Below, piece after piece: positions 50,093 to 58,878 of a stretch of 64,000 nt of DNA. The first letter of the stretch is position 1, and each line of letters opens with the position of its first letter. The notes beneath the pieces are model-generated. The model ran no database searches, was not told the DNA's origin, and saw only the letters and a program-made list of their open reading frames with translations. This DNA comes from Betaproteobacteria bacterium (GTDB taxonomy: Bacteria > Pseudomonadota > Gammaproteobacteria > Burkholderiales > SG8-41): assembly GCA_947486575.1 (NCBI GenBank), contig CANKUB010000007.1:17823-81822 (forward strand), written 5' to 3'. Both the position numbers and the translations under genes were made by a program.

Positions 50093-51322
50093 TCAAACGA
50101 CCGAGCCCATTTTGAAAATCGGCATGTACATGGCAATCACCATACCGCCAATCAAAGTTCCCAATATGACCATGATCATCGGCTCCATCAGGCTGGACAA
50201 TGCGGCAACCGAATCGTCGACTTCTGCTTCATAAAAATCTGCCACCTTGCTTAGCATGGCGTCCAGCGAGCCGGATTCTTCGCCGATGGACACCATCATC
50301 ACCACCATATTGGTGAACACGCCGGTATTTTGCATTGATCCGGTCAGGCTCGACCCCGTAGCCACTTCACTCTGAATTTTCTTGGTAGCCGCGTAGTACT
50401 CGTAATTTCCGGCTGCACCGGCAACGGAATCGAGCGCTTCCACCAAGGGCACGCCTGCGGCGAACATCGTCGATAGCGTACGCGTCCAGCGCGCTACCGA
50501 AGACTTTCGAACCAGATCACCAAATACAGGAACGCGCAACATGACACGATCCATGATGATCTGCATTTTTACCGAGCGTTTCCAAACATAGAAAAATGCA
50601 TAGCCGCCAAAACCAATACTGCCAAATATAAGCCACCAGTATTTCACGAAATACTCAGATATTGTCATGACAACCACAGTCGGCGCAGGCAATTCAGCGC
50701 CAAAATTGGCAAACACCTGCTTGAACGCCGGAATCACAAAAATCATGATAATGGCGGTAATAACAAACGCCACCACAATAATCGATATCGGGTAAAACAG
50801 CGCCGATTTAATCTGGCTCTTGATGGCCAGGATTTTTTCTTTGTACGTTGCTAGGCGGTCGAGCAAGCTCTCGAGAATACCGGCTTGCTCGCCTGCGCCG
50901 ACCAGATTGCAGAATAGCGCGTCAAAATACAAGGGGTGTTTTTCAAACGCCTGCTTAAGGCTGGAACCGGTTTCCACTTCATTTTTTAGATCCATCACCA
51001 GGCGCGCTACCGCTGGATTTTCGTGCCCCTTGCCGACAATATCAAAGGCTTGCAGCAGCGGGACGCCCGATTTCAGCATGGTCGACAGCTGGCGAGTGAA
51101 CAACGTTATTTCTTTGTCGCTAGCAGTGCCACCGCGAGCGAGCCGCTGCTTTTTGACCGAATCAATCTTGATTCCCTGCCGCCGCAGGGTGGCGTTGACC
51201 TGCGCTTCACCGTTGGCACGTATCTCGCCGCGCACGGTTTTGCCCGCTTTGTCTTTGCCGGTCCACAAATAAGTGGCTTCCTGGACGACCGCGCCTTTTC
51301 TTGGTGCCGCTGCAGTAGCCAT
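50093..51322 (-). CDS. pilC: Type IV pilus inner-membrane platform protein PilC
   Basis: A 409-residue GspF/PilC platform protein with two homologous halves, each with a T2SSF domain: VPLLQAFDIVGKG...ENPAVARLV in the first and VPLVEALDSVAGAAGN in the second, and three membrane helices in all. PilC links the assembly ATPase PilB to the pilin. The ATG at 51322 is preceded by GGGGG. No pilB lies upstream, where it usually is; a CorC-type gene is found there instead. Confidence 0.92.
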   Translation of the reverse strand: MATAAAPRKGAVVQEATYLWTGKDKAGKTVRGEIRANGEAQVNATLRRQGIKIDSVKKQRLARGGTASDKEITLFTRQLSTMLKSGVPLLQAFDIVGKGHENPAVARLVMDLKNEVETGSSLKQAFEKHPLYFDALFCNLVGAGEQAGILESLLDRLATYKEKILAIKSQIKSALFYPISIIVVAFVITAIIMIFVIPAFKQVFANFGAELPAPTVVVMTISEYFVKYWWLIFGSIGFGGYAFFYVWKRSVKMQIIMDRVMLRVPVFGDLVRKSSVARWTRTLSTMFAAGVPLVEALDSVAGAAGNYEYYAATKKIQSEVATGSSLTGSMQNTGVFTNMVVMMVSIGEESGSLDAMLSKVADFYEAEVDDSVAALSSLMEPMIMVILGTLIGGMVIAMYMPIFKMGSVV

Positions 51323-51472
51323 CAATTCCCCCTCTTATTCGTTCAACGCTAGTGCAATCCGTGCCCATGTCTTACGCATTTTTCAAACTATGTTCACTCA
51401 AAAAATGATCAATCTAACCAATGAGTTAGCGCAATCTCTTAATAATGCCTCTATTAAGTTGATTTGTAAAGA

Positions 51473-52801
51473 CTATTCAGGTGCCGGTGCAGTCGGCTGT
51501 TGCGTCGTTTCCTGGTCCGGCTGCATGGCGCGCACAACTTTAACCACTCGCCCTTGCGTTTGCACAATTTCCAGCGGCACGCCTGCGATTTTGACACTGG
51601 TGTTGGGCTCGGGAATGTCCTGAAAATGCTCCACTAACAAACCATTCAGCGTCTTCGGTCCATCCAGCGGAAATGAGAATCCCAATTTGCGATTCAGTTC
51701 GCGCAACGGCGTACTGCCTTCGATCAAAAAGCTGCCATCACCCTGCTTTGAATAGCCGCCAGCGCGCATCGGAGAGTTGGTGGTGAATTCACCCACAATC
51801 TCCTCCAGAATATCTTCAAGCGTCACCAGCCCCTGCAACTCGCCGTATTCATCCACGATCAAACCCAGCCGATTCTGGCTTTCCTGGAACGTCTGCAATT
51901 GTGTGAACAACGGCGTGCCGGACAACACAAAAAATGGCGCACGCACCAGTTTTCGCAGCGATTCTTCCGTCAACTCATCACGATGCAACAGATTCAACGC
52001 ATGCCGAATACGGATGATGCCTGCGATTTCGTCGAACTGCCCATTGTGAGCAATCACGCGTCGGTGATGCGAGGTCGTCAACTGTTGCGTAATTTCTTCG
52101 AGTGGCAAAGATAGATTGATGGCTTCAATCTGGCTGCGCGGCACCATCACATCATCCACCGTGATGTCCTCCAGCTCAAACAGATTCAACAGTGTTGTGC
52201 CATGCTTCTTCGGCAGGATGTTGGATGATTCGAGAACGATAGTACGAAGCTCCTCCGCTGACAACGCCTGCGGCCCGCTTTCCTGCGTTTTTATTCGCAG
52301 CAAGCGCAACAGCGGCCGGAGAATGGCGTTTGTGGATTTCGCCAGCAGGTGAACAAAGGGCGCGGAAATCATCGCCAATATGCGCATGGGCCAGGCTACC
52401 AGCCGCGCGATGGATTCGGCGTTGTGCTGACCCAGGCGCTTGGGCACCAGTTCACCAACGACAATGGTCGCGTAGGTGATCGACACAACAATAACTGTGG
52501 TTGCGGCTATATTGCTGACCTGCGCCTCAAGCCCAAACAACTGTAGCCATGCAGACAGCGGCGCGGCAAATACGGCCTCGCCAAAAATGCCGTTGAGCAA
52601 ACCGATTGAGGTGATGCCGATCTGGATAGTCGACAGAAATTTCGTTGGATCAGCACTGAGTTTGATCGCTGCGGCGGCCATTGCATCGCCGCTGCTGGCG
52701 AGCGATGCCAGTTTGGATCTGCGCGCAGTAAGTAGCGCAACTTCTGACATGGCGAACAGGCCATTCAAAAATATCAGCGAAATGACAATCAACATGTCCA
52801 T
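51473..52801 (-). CDS. CNNM/CorC-type (hemolysin family) transporter protein
   Basis: A 442-residue protein. A DUF21/CNNM membrane domain (about 1-190, starting MDMLIVISLIFLNGLF) is followed by a pair of CBS domains (about 210-330) and a CorC_HlyC domain (about 345-430, with DGSFLIEGSTPLRELN). Relatives are implicated in magnesium or cobalt export and stress resistance, while the name hemolysin is historical. The start at 52801 places the first helix correctly. It lies 84 bases downstream of the cystathionine beta-lyase gene on the same strand. Confidence 0.9.
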   Translation of the reverse strand: MDMLIVISLIFLNGLFAMSEVALLTARRSKLASLASSGDAMAAAAIKLSADPTKFLSTIQIGITSIGLLNGIFGEAVFAAPLSAWLQLFGLEAQVSNIAATTVIVVSITYATIVVGELVPKRLGQHNAESIARLVAWPMRILAMISAPFVHLLAKSTNAILRPLLRLLRIKTQESGPQALSAEELRTIVLESSNILPKKHGTTLLNLFELEDITVDDVMVPRSQIEAINLSLPLEEITQQLTTSHHRRVIAHNGQFDEIAGIIRIRHALNLLHRDELTEESLRKLVRAPFFVLSGTPLFTQLQTFQESQNRLGLIVDEYGELQGLVTLEDILEEIVGEFTTNSPMRAGGYSKQGDGSFLIEGSTPLRELNRKLGFSFPLDGPKTLNGLLVEHFQDIPEPNTSVKIAGVPLEIVQTQGRVVKVVRAMQPDQETTQQPTAPAPE

Positions 52802-52885
52802 GGACAAACCTCTTGTATCGCACCCCACAGTGCGCCGCACGCTGGCACGACGTTACCCCGCACCAAGTGTCACATCGCAGCAAGC

Positions 52886-54052
52886 TTATGCGGCGGCCGT
52901 CATTTTTGCGAACGCCTGCGTCACGTCGGCGATCAAGTCGTCCGCATCTTCCAGCCCGATGTGCAGCCGAATCACCGGACCTTCATCGAGCCACTTTGTT
53001 GCGGTACGCAACGGCGAAATGTTGGGCGCAGTAACCAGTGATTCGTATCCGCCCCAGCTTGAGCCGATACCAAATAATTTCAGCGCATTCACAAAAGCCG
53101 TGATTTGTTTTTTATTTACCGGGTTCAGCACCAGCGAAAACAGCGATGCCGCACCTTCGAAATCACGCTTCCATATCGCATGCCCGGCATCACTTTCCAG
53201 CGCCGGAAATAACACACGCTTGACCTCAGTCCGGCTTTCCAGCCACTGCGCGACCTTGATCGCGTTCGCCATCTGCTGCTTCATGCGTACGCCAATGGTG
53301 CGAAAACCGCGCAGCGCCAGATAGCAATCATCCGCGCTGGAGCAATAACCGTAATCCGCAACGCTACGGCGTACCGGCAGCCAGTACTTTTCGTTCGTAA
53401 CAATCATGCCCATCATCACATCGGAATGGCCAACAATGTATTTCGTCGCCGCGTGTATCGACACATCAACGCCGTGATCAAACGATTTGAAAAAATATGG
53501 CGTGCCCCAAGTGGTATCGGCCAGCACCGGAATATTGCGCGCATGCGCCTCGTGCGCGATCGCCGGGATATCCTGCATCTCAAAACTGAGCGATCCGGGC
53601 GCCTCGCAGAAAATTGCCTTGGTATTTGATTTGATCAAGTTTTTTATTCCGGCACCAATGAGTGGATCGTAGTATTGAATCTCCACGCCGAACGCAGCAA
53701 GGCGCTTGTTACAGAAATTTCGCGTCGGGCCATACGCACTGTCGGCAATCAGCAAATGGTCGCCCGCCTTAACAAACGCGCACAGCGCAGCAATAATGGC
53801 GCCAAGGCCCGAACACACCGCCACTGCGTTGTAGCCGCCTTCCATTTTCGCCACAGCTTCTTCCAACGCCCAGTTTGTCGGGTTGCCGTGGATGCCGTAC
53901 CGCGGTGTTTTGTAATCATCGGCAGGGCGCGTGCTGTACGTTTCAAGATCAGGGAAAACAATCGTGGACGCGCGAAACACTGGCGTATTGATGGTGCCAC
54001 TGTGTTGCGACGGATCGCGTCCGGCGTGGCCCAGCAGGGTGTCTTTTTTCAT
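52886..54052 (-). CDS. metC: Cystathionine beta-lyase (Cys/Met metabolism PLP enzyme)
   Basis: A 388-residue Cys/Met-metabolism PLP enzyme. The N-terminal LLGHAGRDPSQHSGTINTPV is typical of MetC, and the PLP lysine lies in SIHAATKYIVGHSDVMMG (about residue 205). It cleaves cystathionine to homocysteine, pyruvate and ammonia, and many MetC also have cysteine desulfhydrase activity. A Bug gene precedes it on the same strand, with 30 bases between, so a link to an imported substrate is possible. Gene name given by family resemblance; gamma-lyase activity cannot be excluded. Confidence 0.87.
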   Translation of the reverse strand: MKKDTLLGHAGRDPSQHSGTINTPVFRASTIVFPDLETYSTRPADDYKTPRYGIHGNPTNWALEEAVAKMEGGYNAVAVCSGLGAIIAALCAFVKAGDHLLIADSAYGPTRNFCNKRLAAFGVEIQYYDPLIGAGIKNLIKSNTKAIFCEAPGSLSFEMQDIPAIAHEAHARNIPVLADTTWGTPYFFKSFDHGVDVSIHAATKYIVGHSDVMMGMIVTNEKYWLPVRRSVADYGYCSSADDCYLALRGFRTIGVRMKQQMANAIKVAQWLESRTEVKRVLFPALESDAGHAIWKRDFEGAASLFSLVLNPVNKKQITAFVNALKLFGIGSSWGGYESLVTAPNISPLRTATKWLDEGPVIRLHIGLEDADDLIADVTQAFAKMTAAA

Positions 54053-54082
54053 GTTGTTATCTCATCAGGCGATCAGGGTCGA

Positions 54083-55075
54083 TCAGGGTTTAAGGCCGAA
54101 CTTCTCGACCACAGTTTTTTCAATGGCATATTGCTCGCGCGCCCAGCGCGTGTAGTCCTCGGTATTCATATAGCTACGCACGGTATCATAGCGATCCAGC
54201 AGTTTCAAAAACTCGGGATCATCGAGCCCCTTGCGAAAGGTATCGTGCAACACCTTGACGATTTTCGGGTCCATGCCCCTGGGGCCGCCAATGCCGTATG
54301 ACGAGCTCGCATTGACATCGAACCCCTGCTCCCTCACCGTGGGAATATTCGGCCAGCGCTTGACGCGATTGGCGCTCAGTATGGCAAGCACACGAATTTT
54401 GCCTGCCTCCACCAGCGGCGCGTAACTGATGGCGGATGCAAGTATATCAACTTGGCCACCGATCACTGCGTTCATCATATCGGTGGTTTGTCGATGTGGA
54501 ACGTGTACCCATTTGATGCCATTGATCGTGGCCAGGTTTTCCATCGCCATGTGCATGGTCACGCCCACGCCGGAGGTGGCGTAGGTGAGCTTCCCCGGAT
54601 TCGCTTGTGCCTGCCTGACCAGATCAGACACGTTTTTCCAGGGTGCGTCCGGCCTGACCACCATGGCGTAGGTGTAATCGATAATGCGTATGATCCAGGT
54701 AAAATCATTCAGTACATCGAATTCGGTTTTCTGGATGTGCGGAATACGCAGCAGCGGCTGCGGCATTTGCGATAGAACATAGCCATCCGGTTTGCCCGAC
54801 TTAAGCATATGCGTGGGTGCCAGTGCACCGCCCGCGCCAGGCCGATCTTCGACGATCATGCGCTGACCCAATGCCTTGCTGGCAATTTCGGCCAGTGCGC
54901 GCAACAAGACACTGCTGCTGCCACCAGCAGAATAGGCGTGAAGCAGCGTGATAGGCTTGTTGGGATAAGCGCCTGCGCCTGTCGCCGCAGACTGTGCGGC
55001 AACGGGCGTCACCGATTGCAAAAATACCAGCGCGCCCAACACCAATTTCGCTATCAGCAGAAGGCTGTGTCGCAT
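54083..55075 (-). CDS. Bug/TctC family periplasmic solute-binding protein
   Basis: A 330-residue binding protein. The start at 55075 follows AAGGGGAA and gives a good signal peptide (ending VTPVAAQS). The longer frame to 55138 has no signal character. Bug features: YPNKPITLLHAYSAGGSSSV, VEDRPGAGG and VHVPHRQTTDM. The last replaces the common VPYKG motif, so the pocket differs from the window's other copies. It precedes metC. Confidence 0.88.
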   Translation of the reverse strand: MRHSLLLIAKLVLGALVFLQSVTPVAAQSAATGAGAYPNKPITLLHAYSAGGSSSVLLRALAEIASKALGQRMIVEDRPGAGGALAPTHMLKSGKPDGYVLSQMPQPLLRIPHIQKTEFDVLNDFTWIIRIIDYTYAMVVRPDAPWKNVSDLVRQAQANPGKLTYATSGVGVTMHMAMENLATINGIKWVHVPHRQTTDMMNAVIGGQVDILASAISYAPLVEAGKIRVLAILSANRVKRWPNIPTVREQGFDVNASSSYGIGGPRGMDPKIVKVLHDTFRKGLDDPEFLKLLDRYDTVRSYMNTEDYTRWAREQYAIEKTVVEKFGLKP

Positions 55076-55158
55076 CAGATAGTTTCCCCTTAAAATTGGC
55101 ATTATGCCTGTGTGATGCCAGCGTGAGCCAGCAAGCATCAGAAAATTTAAATATGCAA

Positions 55159-55177
55159 TAAAAACAAATACTTAACA
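55159..55177 (+). repeat. Copy of recurrent AT-rich motif upstream of the exported methyltransferase gene
   Basis: TAAAAACAAATACTTAACA, 20 bases before the ribosome site of the gene at 55198. Compare the copies before argJ and the DUF815 gene. Confidence 0.45.
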
Positions 55178-55197
55178 TAACAAGCGAGGTAATTCTC

Positions 55198-56013
55198 TTG
55201 GCTATTTCACCGCAAACTTCTGCGTTCAAATCGCAAATCTTGCTGGCGCTTTGTGTGGCGCTGCTGACTGGCACTGCGTTCGCCGCCGACACGGATAAAC
55301 CGTTCGAGCCGGTAGTAGGTCAGCCGGGCCGCGACGTGGTGTGGGTGCCCACGCCAGCGGTTCTGGTGGAAAAAATGCTTGATGTCGCCAAAGTGACGCC
55401 GCAGGATTTTGTCATGGATCTCGGCTCCGGCGATGGCCGCAATATCATCGCGGCCGCCAAGCGTGGCGCGCGCGCGGTAGGCGTGGAGTACAACCCGGAC
55501 ATGGTTGAACTGTCGCGACGCACCGCGGAAAAGGAAGGCGTCGCCGATAAAGCACAGTTTGTGCAAGGCGACATGTACGCAGCTGATATTTCCCTGGCTA
55601 CGGTGATGGCCTTGTTCTTGCTGCCGGAGAATATGAACAAGCTGGTCGACAAGTTTCTCGCACTAAAGCCCGGCTCGCGTATTGTGGCGAACCACTTTGC
55701 CGCCGCCGGCTGGGAACCCGACGAAACGGGTCGCGCCGACGGCGATTGCGGCAGTTGGTGTACCTGGCTGCTTTTCATCGTTCCGGCCAATGTAGCTGGC
55801 CGCTGGCAATTGCAAAAAGGCGAGCTGGAATTCGAACAGAAGTTTCAGATGCTTACCGGATCGTTCAAGCTGGATGGCGTTAGCACAGCCGTAGAAAACG
55901 GTCGACTGCTCGGCGAGCAAATTTCCTTTACCATCGGCGGCAAGGAATACAATGGGAAGGTCAGCGCCGATAATATGGTCGGTAGCGGCTGGAACGCCGC
56001 ACGCTTGCGCTAA
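55198..56013 (+). CDS. Exported class I SAM-dependent methyltransferase-like protein
   Basis: A 271-residue protein. The start is TTG (55198), supported by GAGG eight bases upstream and a clear signal peptide (ILLALCVALLTGTAFAAD, about 14-31). A class I methyltransferase domain follows (about 55-160), with motif I VMDLGSGDGRN and motif II VGVEYNPDMV, then a C-terminal beta-rich domain (about 165-271). An exported SAM-binding enzyme is odd, because SAM is not known to be in the periplasm. The domain may bind another ligand. A second family member, cut by the window edge, starts beyond 64000. Confidence 0.82.
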   Translation: MAISPQTSAFKSQILLALCVALLTGTAFAADTDKPFEPVVGQPGRDVVWVPTPAVLVEKMLDVAKVTPQDFVMDLGSGDGRNIIAAAKRGARAVGVEYNPDMVELSRRTAEKEGVADKAQFVQGDMYAADISLATVMALFLLPENMNKLVDKFLALKPGSRIVANHFAAAGWEPDETGRADGDCGSWCTWLLFIVPANVAGRWQLQKGELEFEQKFQMLTGSFKLDGVSTAVENGRLLGEQISFTIGGKEYNGKVSADNMVGSGWNAARLR

Positions 56014-56077
56014 AACCTATGTTTCAACTTTGTATCAACGCTGATCCAGCGCGAAATCACCTACCGGAGCACGTATC

Positions 56078-56866
56078 ATGATGCCTGCCGAATTTGATGT
56101 TACAGGAAAAGTCGTCTTCATTACCGGCGCCGGACGAGGCATCGGCAAAGGCATCGCTCAAGTGCTGGCCGAGGCCGGGGCCGACATCGCACTCAATGCA
56201 CTGACACCCAAGTATGTTGAAGGCACGGCAGCCGATATCGCCTCAGCATCCGGCAGGCGCGTGGTGCCGGTTATTGCCGATGTGACCAAGGCAGACGAAG
56301 TGAGGCGCGCTATTGATACTGTGCTCGCCACATTCGGCCGCATTGACGTCCTGGTGAACGCACTGGGTGACTCCATTCGCAAGCCGCTGGTAGCGCTGCC
56401 TGGCAAAGAGGGCACCGACGTTTCCGACGACGACCTGCGCTTCATCATGGACATCAATTTGACCGAAGCGCTGCTGTGTACGCGTGCCGTCGGCCCACAC
56501 ATGCTGGCGCGCCGCTCAGGCAAAATCATCAACATCGCGTCGTGGACTGCACATCAGGGCGGACGCGACATGGTGCTTTACACCACAGCAAAAACCGCGC
56601 TCGCTGGATTTACGCGAGCGCAGGCGCTTGAATGGGCGCCCTACCATGTGCATGTCAATGCCATTGCGCCCGGCATCTTTCCGGACATCGTAACGTCCGG
56701 CGCAGCGCACGTACAGCAGAGTACGTTGCGCGCTGAGCAGAGTGTGCCGCTCAAGCGGCCCGGACGGCTGCGCGAAGTCGGTCTGCTGGCGCTCTACCTC
56801 GCGTCGGACGCCTCGGACTATATGACCGGGCAGACATTACTGCTGGACGGCGGGCTTGGACTCTAG
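56078..56866 (+). CDS. Short-chain dehydrogenase/reductase (SDR)
   Basis: A 262-residue classical SDR. The cofactor motif TGAGRGIG is at 16-23, the catalytic Ser in NIASWTAHQGG and Tyr-Lys in YTTAK (about 165-169), and the C-terminus has the usual SDYMTGQTLLLDGG. The residue after the second strand (LNALTP) suggests NADP or NAD use is undecided. It is the first of three rightward genes with a hydrolase and a double-hotdog protein, which look like a short degradation pathway. Probable reaction: oxidation or reduction of a hydroxyl or keto group. Confidence 0.87.
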   Translation: MMPAEFDVTGKVVFITGAGRGIGKGIAQVLAEAGADIALNALTPKYVEGTAADIASASGRRVVPVIADVTKADEVRRAIDTVLATFGRIDVLVNALGDSIRKPLVALPGKEGTDVSDDDLRFIMDINLTEALLCTRAVGPHMLARRSGKIINIASWTAHQGGRDMVLYTTAKTALAGFTRAQALEWAPYHVHVNAIAPGIFPDIVTSGAAHVQQSTLRAEQSVPLKRPGRLREVGLLALYLASDASDYMTGQTLLLDGGLGL

Positions 56867-56902
56867 CAAACAGCGCACCTTCCCCATGACTGGACACACC
56901 CT

Positions 56903-57760
56903 ATGAGTCACGATTCCTTAGAGCCACTCGCACCCGTGCGACAACTGGCTACAGATGCCCAGCGCTCCGAATCGCCGTGCGGCGACGGCAGCATGGTGTG
57001 GCGCAGCTGGGGCGACGGGCATGCACTCGTCTTGCTGCATGGCGGGGCTGGCTCCTGGCAACACTGGGTGCGTACCGTGCCGGCCTTCAGCGCCACCCAC
57101 CGCGTGCTGGCGCCGGATCTACCGGGGCTTGGTGAGTCTGCGAATCCGCCCGCAGCGGCGGACATGCCGACAATCGCTGCAATCGTCGCAGCGGGCATAG
57201 ACGGGCTGCTAGGGCCCAACGCCACCTACGATATTGTTGGATTCTCCTTCGGCGCCTCTGTAGGCGGACACCTCGCGCTGCTGCATGCAGAACGTGTACG
57301 ATCGTTGACACTGCTTGGCGCGGGCGGACTGGTGCGTCCGCGCACACCGATCACGCTGGAGCGCGTGCGCGATAAAACCGGCGAGGCGCTGATGCAGGCG
57401 CACCGCACTAATCTGCAACGAAGCATGATCGCGGATCTGGCACACATCGACGCGCTGGCGCTGGCGATTCAGGCGTGGAACTCGGGCCTCTCACGGCTGA
57501 ATACCCCGGCCCTGATCACGCTGCGGCCACTTGCCGTATCACTGCCGCAGCTGCGCATGCCGGTAAACGCGATCTGGGGGGAGCGCGACCAGATTGCCTA
57601 CTACACGCTGGAGGATCGGATCGCCGCGCTGCGCGTGCTGCGACCGGAGATCGAGCCCCATATCATTCCCTCGGCCGGCCACTGGGCCGCCTATGAAGCG
57701 CCCGACGCGTTCAATGCCACACTCGCCGAGTTGCTGTGCGCAACGCCCCGGATCGCTTAG
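56903..57760 (+). CDS. Alpha/beta hydrolase (MhpC-like)
   Basis: A 285-residue hydrolase. Oxyanion region LLHGGAGSWQHW (about 50-61), nucleophile elbow GFSFGA (Ser about 115), Asp in IWGERDQIAYY and His in PSAGHWAAYEAPDAF. The lid sequence fits the C-C bond hydrolase/esterase group. It begins 36 bases after the SDR gene and ends 26 bases before the hotdog-fold gene, so they are likely co-transcribed. Confidence 0.86.
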   Translation: MSHDSLEPLAPVRQLATDAQRSESPCGDGSMVWRSWGDGHALVLLHGGAGSWQHWVRTVPAFSATHRVLAPDLPGLGESANPPAAADMPTIAAIVAAGIDGLLGPNATYDIVGFSFGASVGGHLALLHAERVRSLTLLGAGGLVRPRTPITLERVRDKTGEALMQAHRTNLQRSMIADLAHIDALALAIQAWNSGLSRLNTPALITLRPLAVSLPQLRMPVNAIWGERDQIAYYTLEDRIAALRVLRPEIEPHIIPSAGHWAAYEAPDAFNATLAELLCATPRIA

Positions 57761-57786
57761 CCGCAAACGTAACGCCGAAGGAAAAT

Positions 57787-58809
57787 ATGCTGACCGAGCC
57801 GCAAGAAAATCTATGGGAATACGACGCCGTGCAGCCTGGCCAGGACGGCGCCGCCACAGTAGTCACACTGAGCGCCGAGCACATCGCCGCCTACGCGCAT
57901 GTGGCGCAGAATCCCGATCCGCGGTTCCGTGTCTCCGGGGCGAACGCAGACGGCATCAACACCGAATACGGCAACACGCTGATCGCGATGCCAACGATGG
58001 TGTTGACCTACGCACCGCTGCTGCGCGACGAGATTGCCGAACGTCAGGGGTTTGTCGCGCTGGAACAGTCAAAGACGGCGCGCCGTCAAACGCCATTCGC
58101 CAAGTGCGAGGTCTGCTGGTTCCACCCGGTACGCGCTGGTGACACACTCACCGGCACGCGCCGTGTTCTGGAAAAATACGAGCGGCGCGGCAGCCGCTTC
58201 GTCACCTTTCGCGTCGAGGCCAGCAACCAGCGCGGCGAGCACGTGGCCCGCTACGACTACACCTGTATCTTCTCCTATGCCAAGGGTCAGCGTGAGGCGC
58301 CACAAGACCCGGGAAAAGCCCTGCCGCTGGTCACTGACAACGCCGCAGTGGTCGCCCCGTCAACGCAAGGGCGCTGGCGTTCGTTCGACAGCATCGCCGT
58401 CGGCGACCCATTGGCGCCACTGGCTGTGTCGGAAAGTCAGGAGATCATGCTGCGCAAGAACGGGTTGCGACTTGCGGGCAAGCACAGGGCCAGCAACATC
58501 CACACCGATGAGGCCTTCGCGCGGCAAAACATTTTCGCCGGTATGGTCAACTCCGGTCCGGCCACATTGTCGTATGTTGACCAGATGCTTGAGCAATCTT
58601 TCCCGCTGCGCGCTTTCTACGACGGCGGACGCTTGCTGATGCGGGCCATAACGCCCTTCCGCGCTGGCGACACGGTGACCTTCATCGGAGAAGTGACCGG
58701 CAAACGACTCGAAGCAGAGAAGAGAATCATCGACTGCCGGGTGCGGGGCATCAACCAGCGCGGCGAACTGGTCTGCCTGTGTGACGCCACGATGATGCTG
58801 CCAGCGTGA
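57787..58809 (+). CDS. Double-hotdog MaoC/FAS1-type dehydratase-like protein
   Basis: A 340-residue protein with two hotdog domains. The first (about 1-155) has ITAYAHVAQNPDPRF-like features (HIAAYAHVAQNPDPRF), the second (about 190-340) has SNIHTDEAFARQNIFAG, the MaoC-type H-x-D segment. The usual AHG triad near the catalytic His is changed to NSGPAT, so activity may differ. Relatives hydrate enoyl-CoA or mesaconyl-CoA. The ATG at 57787 is preceded by AAGGA, and the frame from 57736 overlaps the hydrolase gene. Last gene of the SDR unit. Confidence 0.8.
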   Translation: MLTEPQENLWEYDAVQPGQDGAATVVTLSAEHIAAYAHVAQNPDPRFRVSGANADGINTEYGNTLIAMPTMVLTYAPLLRDEIAERQGFVALEQSKTARRQTPFAKCEVCWFHPVRAGDTLTGTRRVLEKYERRGSRFVTFRVEASNQRGEHVARYDYTCIFSYAKGQREAPQDPGKALPLVTDNAAVVAPSTQGRWRSFDSIAVGDPLAPLAVSESQEIMLRKNGLRLAGKHRASNIHTDEAFARQNIFAGMVNSGPATLSYVDQMLEQSFPLRAFYDGGRLLMRAITPFRAGDTVTFIGEVTGKRLEAEKRIIDCRVRGINQRGELVCLCDATMMLPA

Positions 58810-58878
58810 GCCGCTAAAAAATATACGGGCGTTCGCAACGAACCGCTGTTCCTTAGCAACACCGGCAGCAACGGCTTG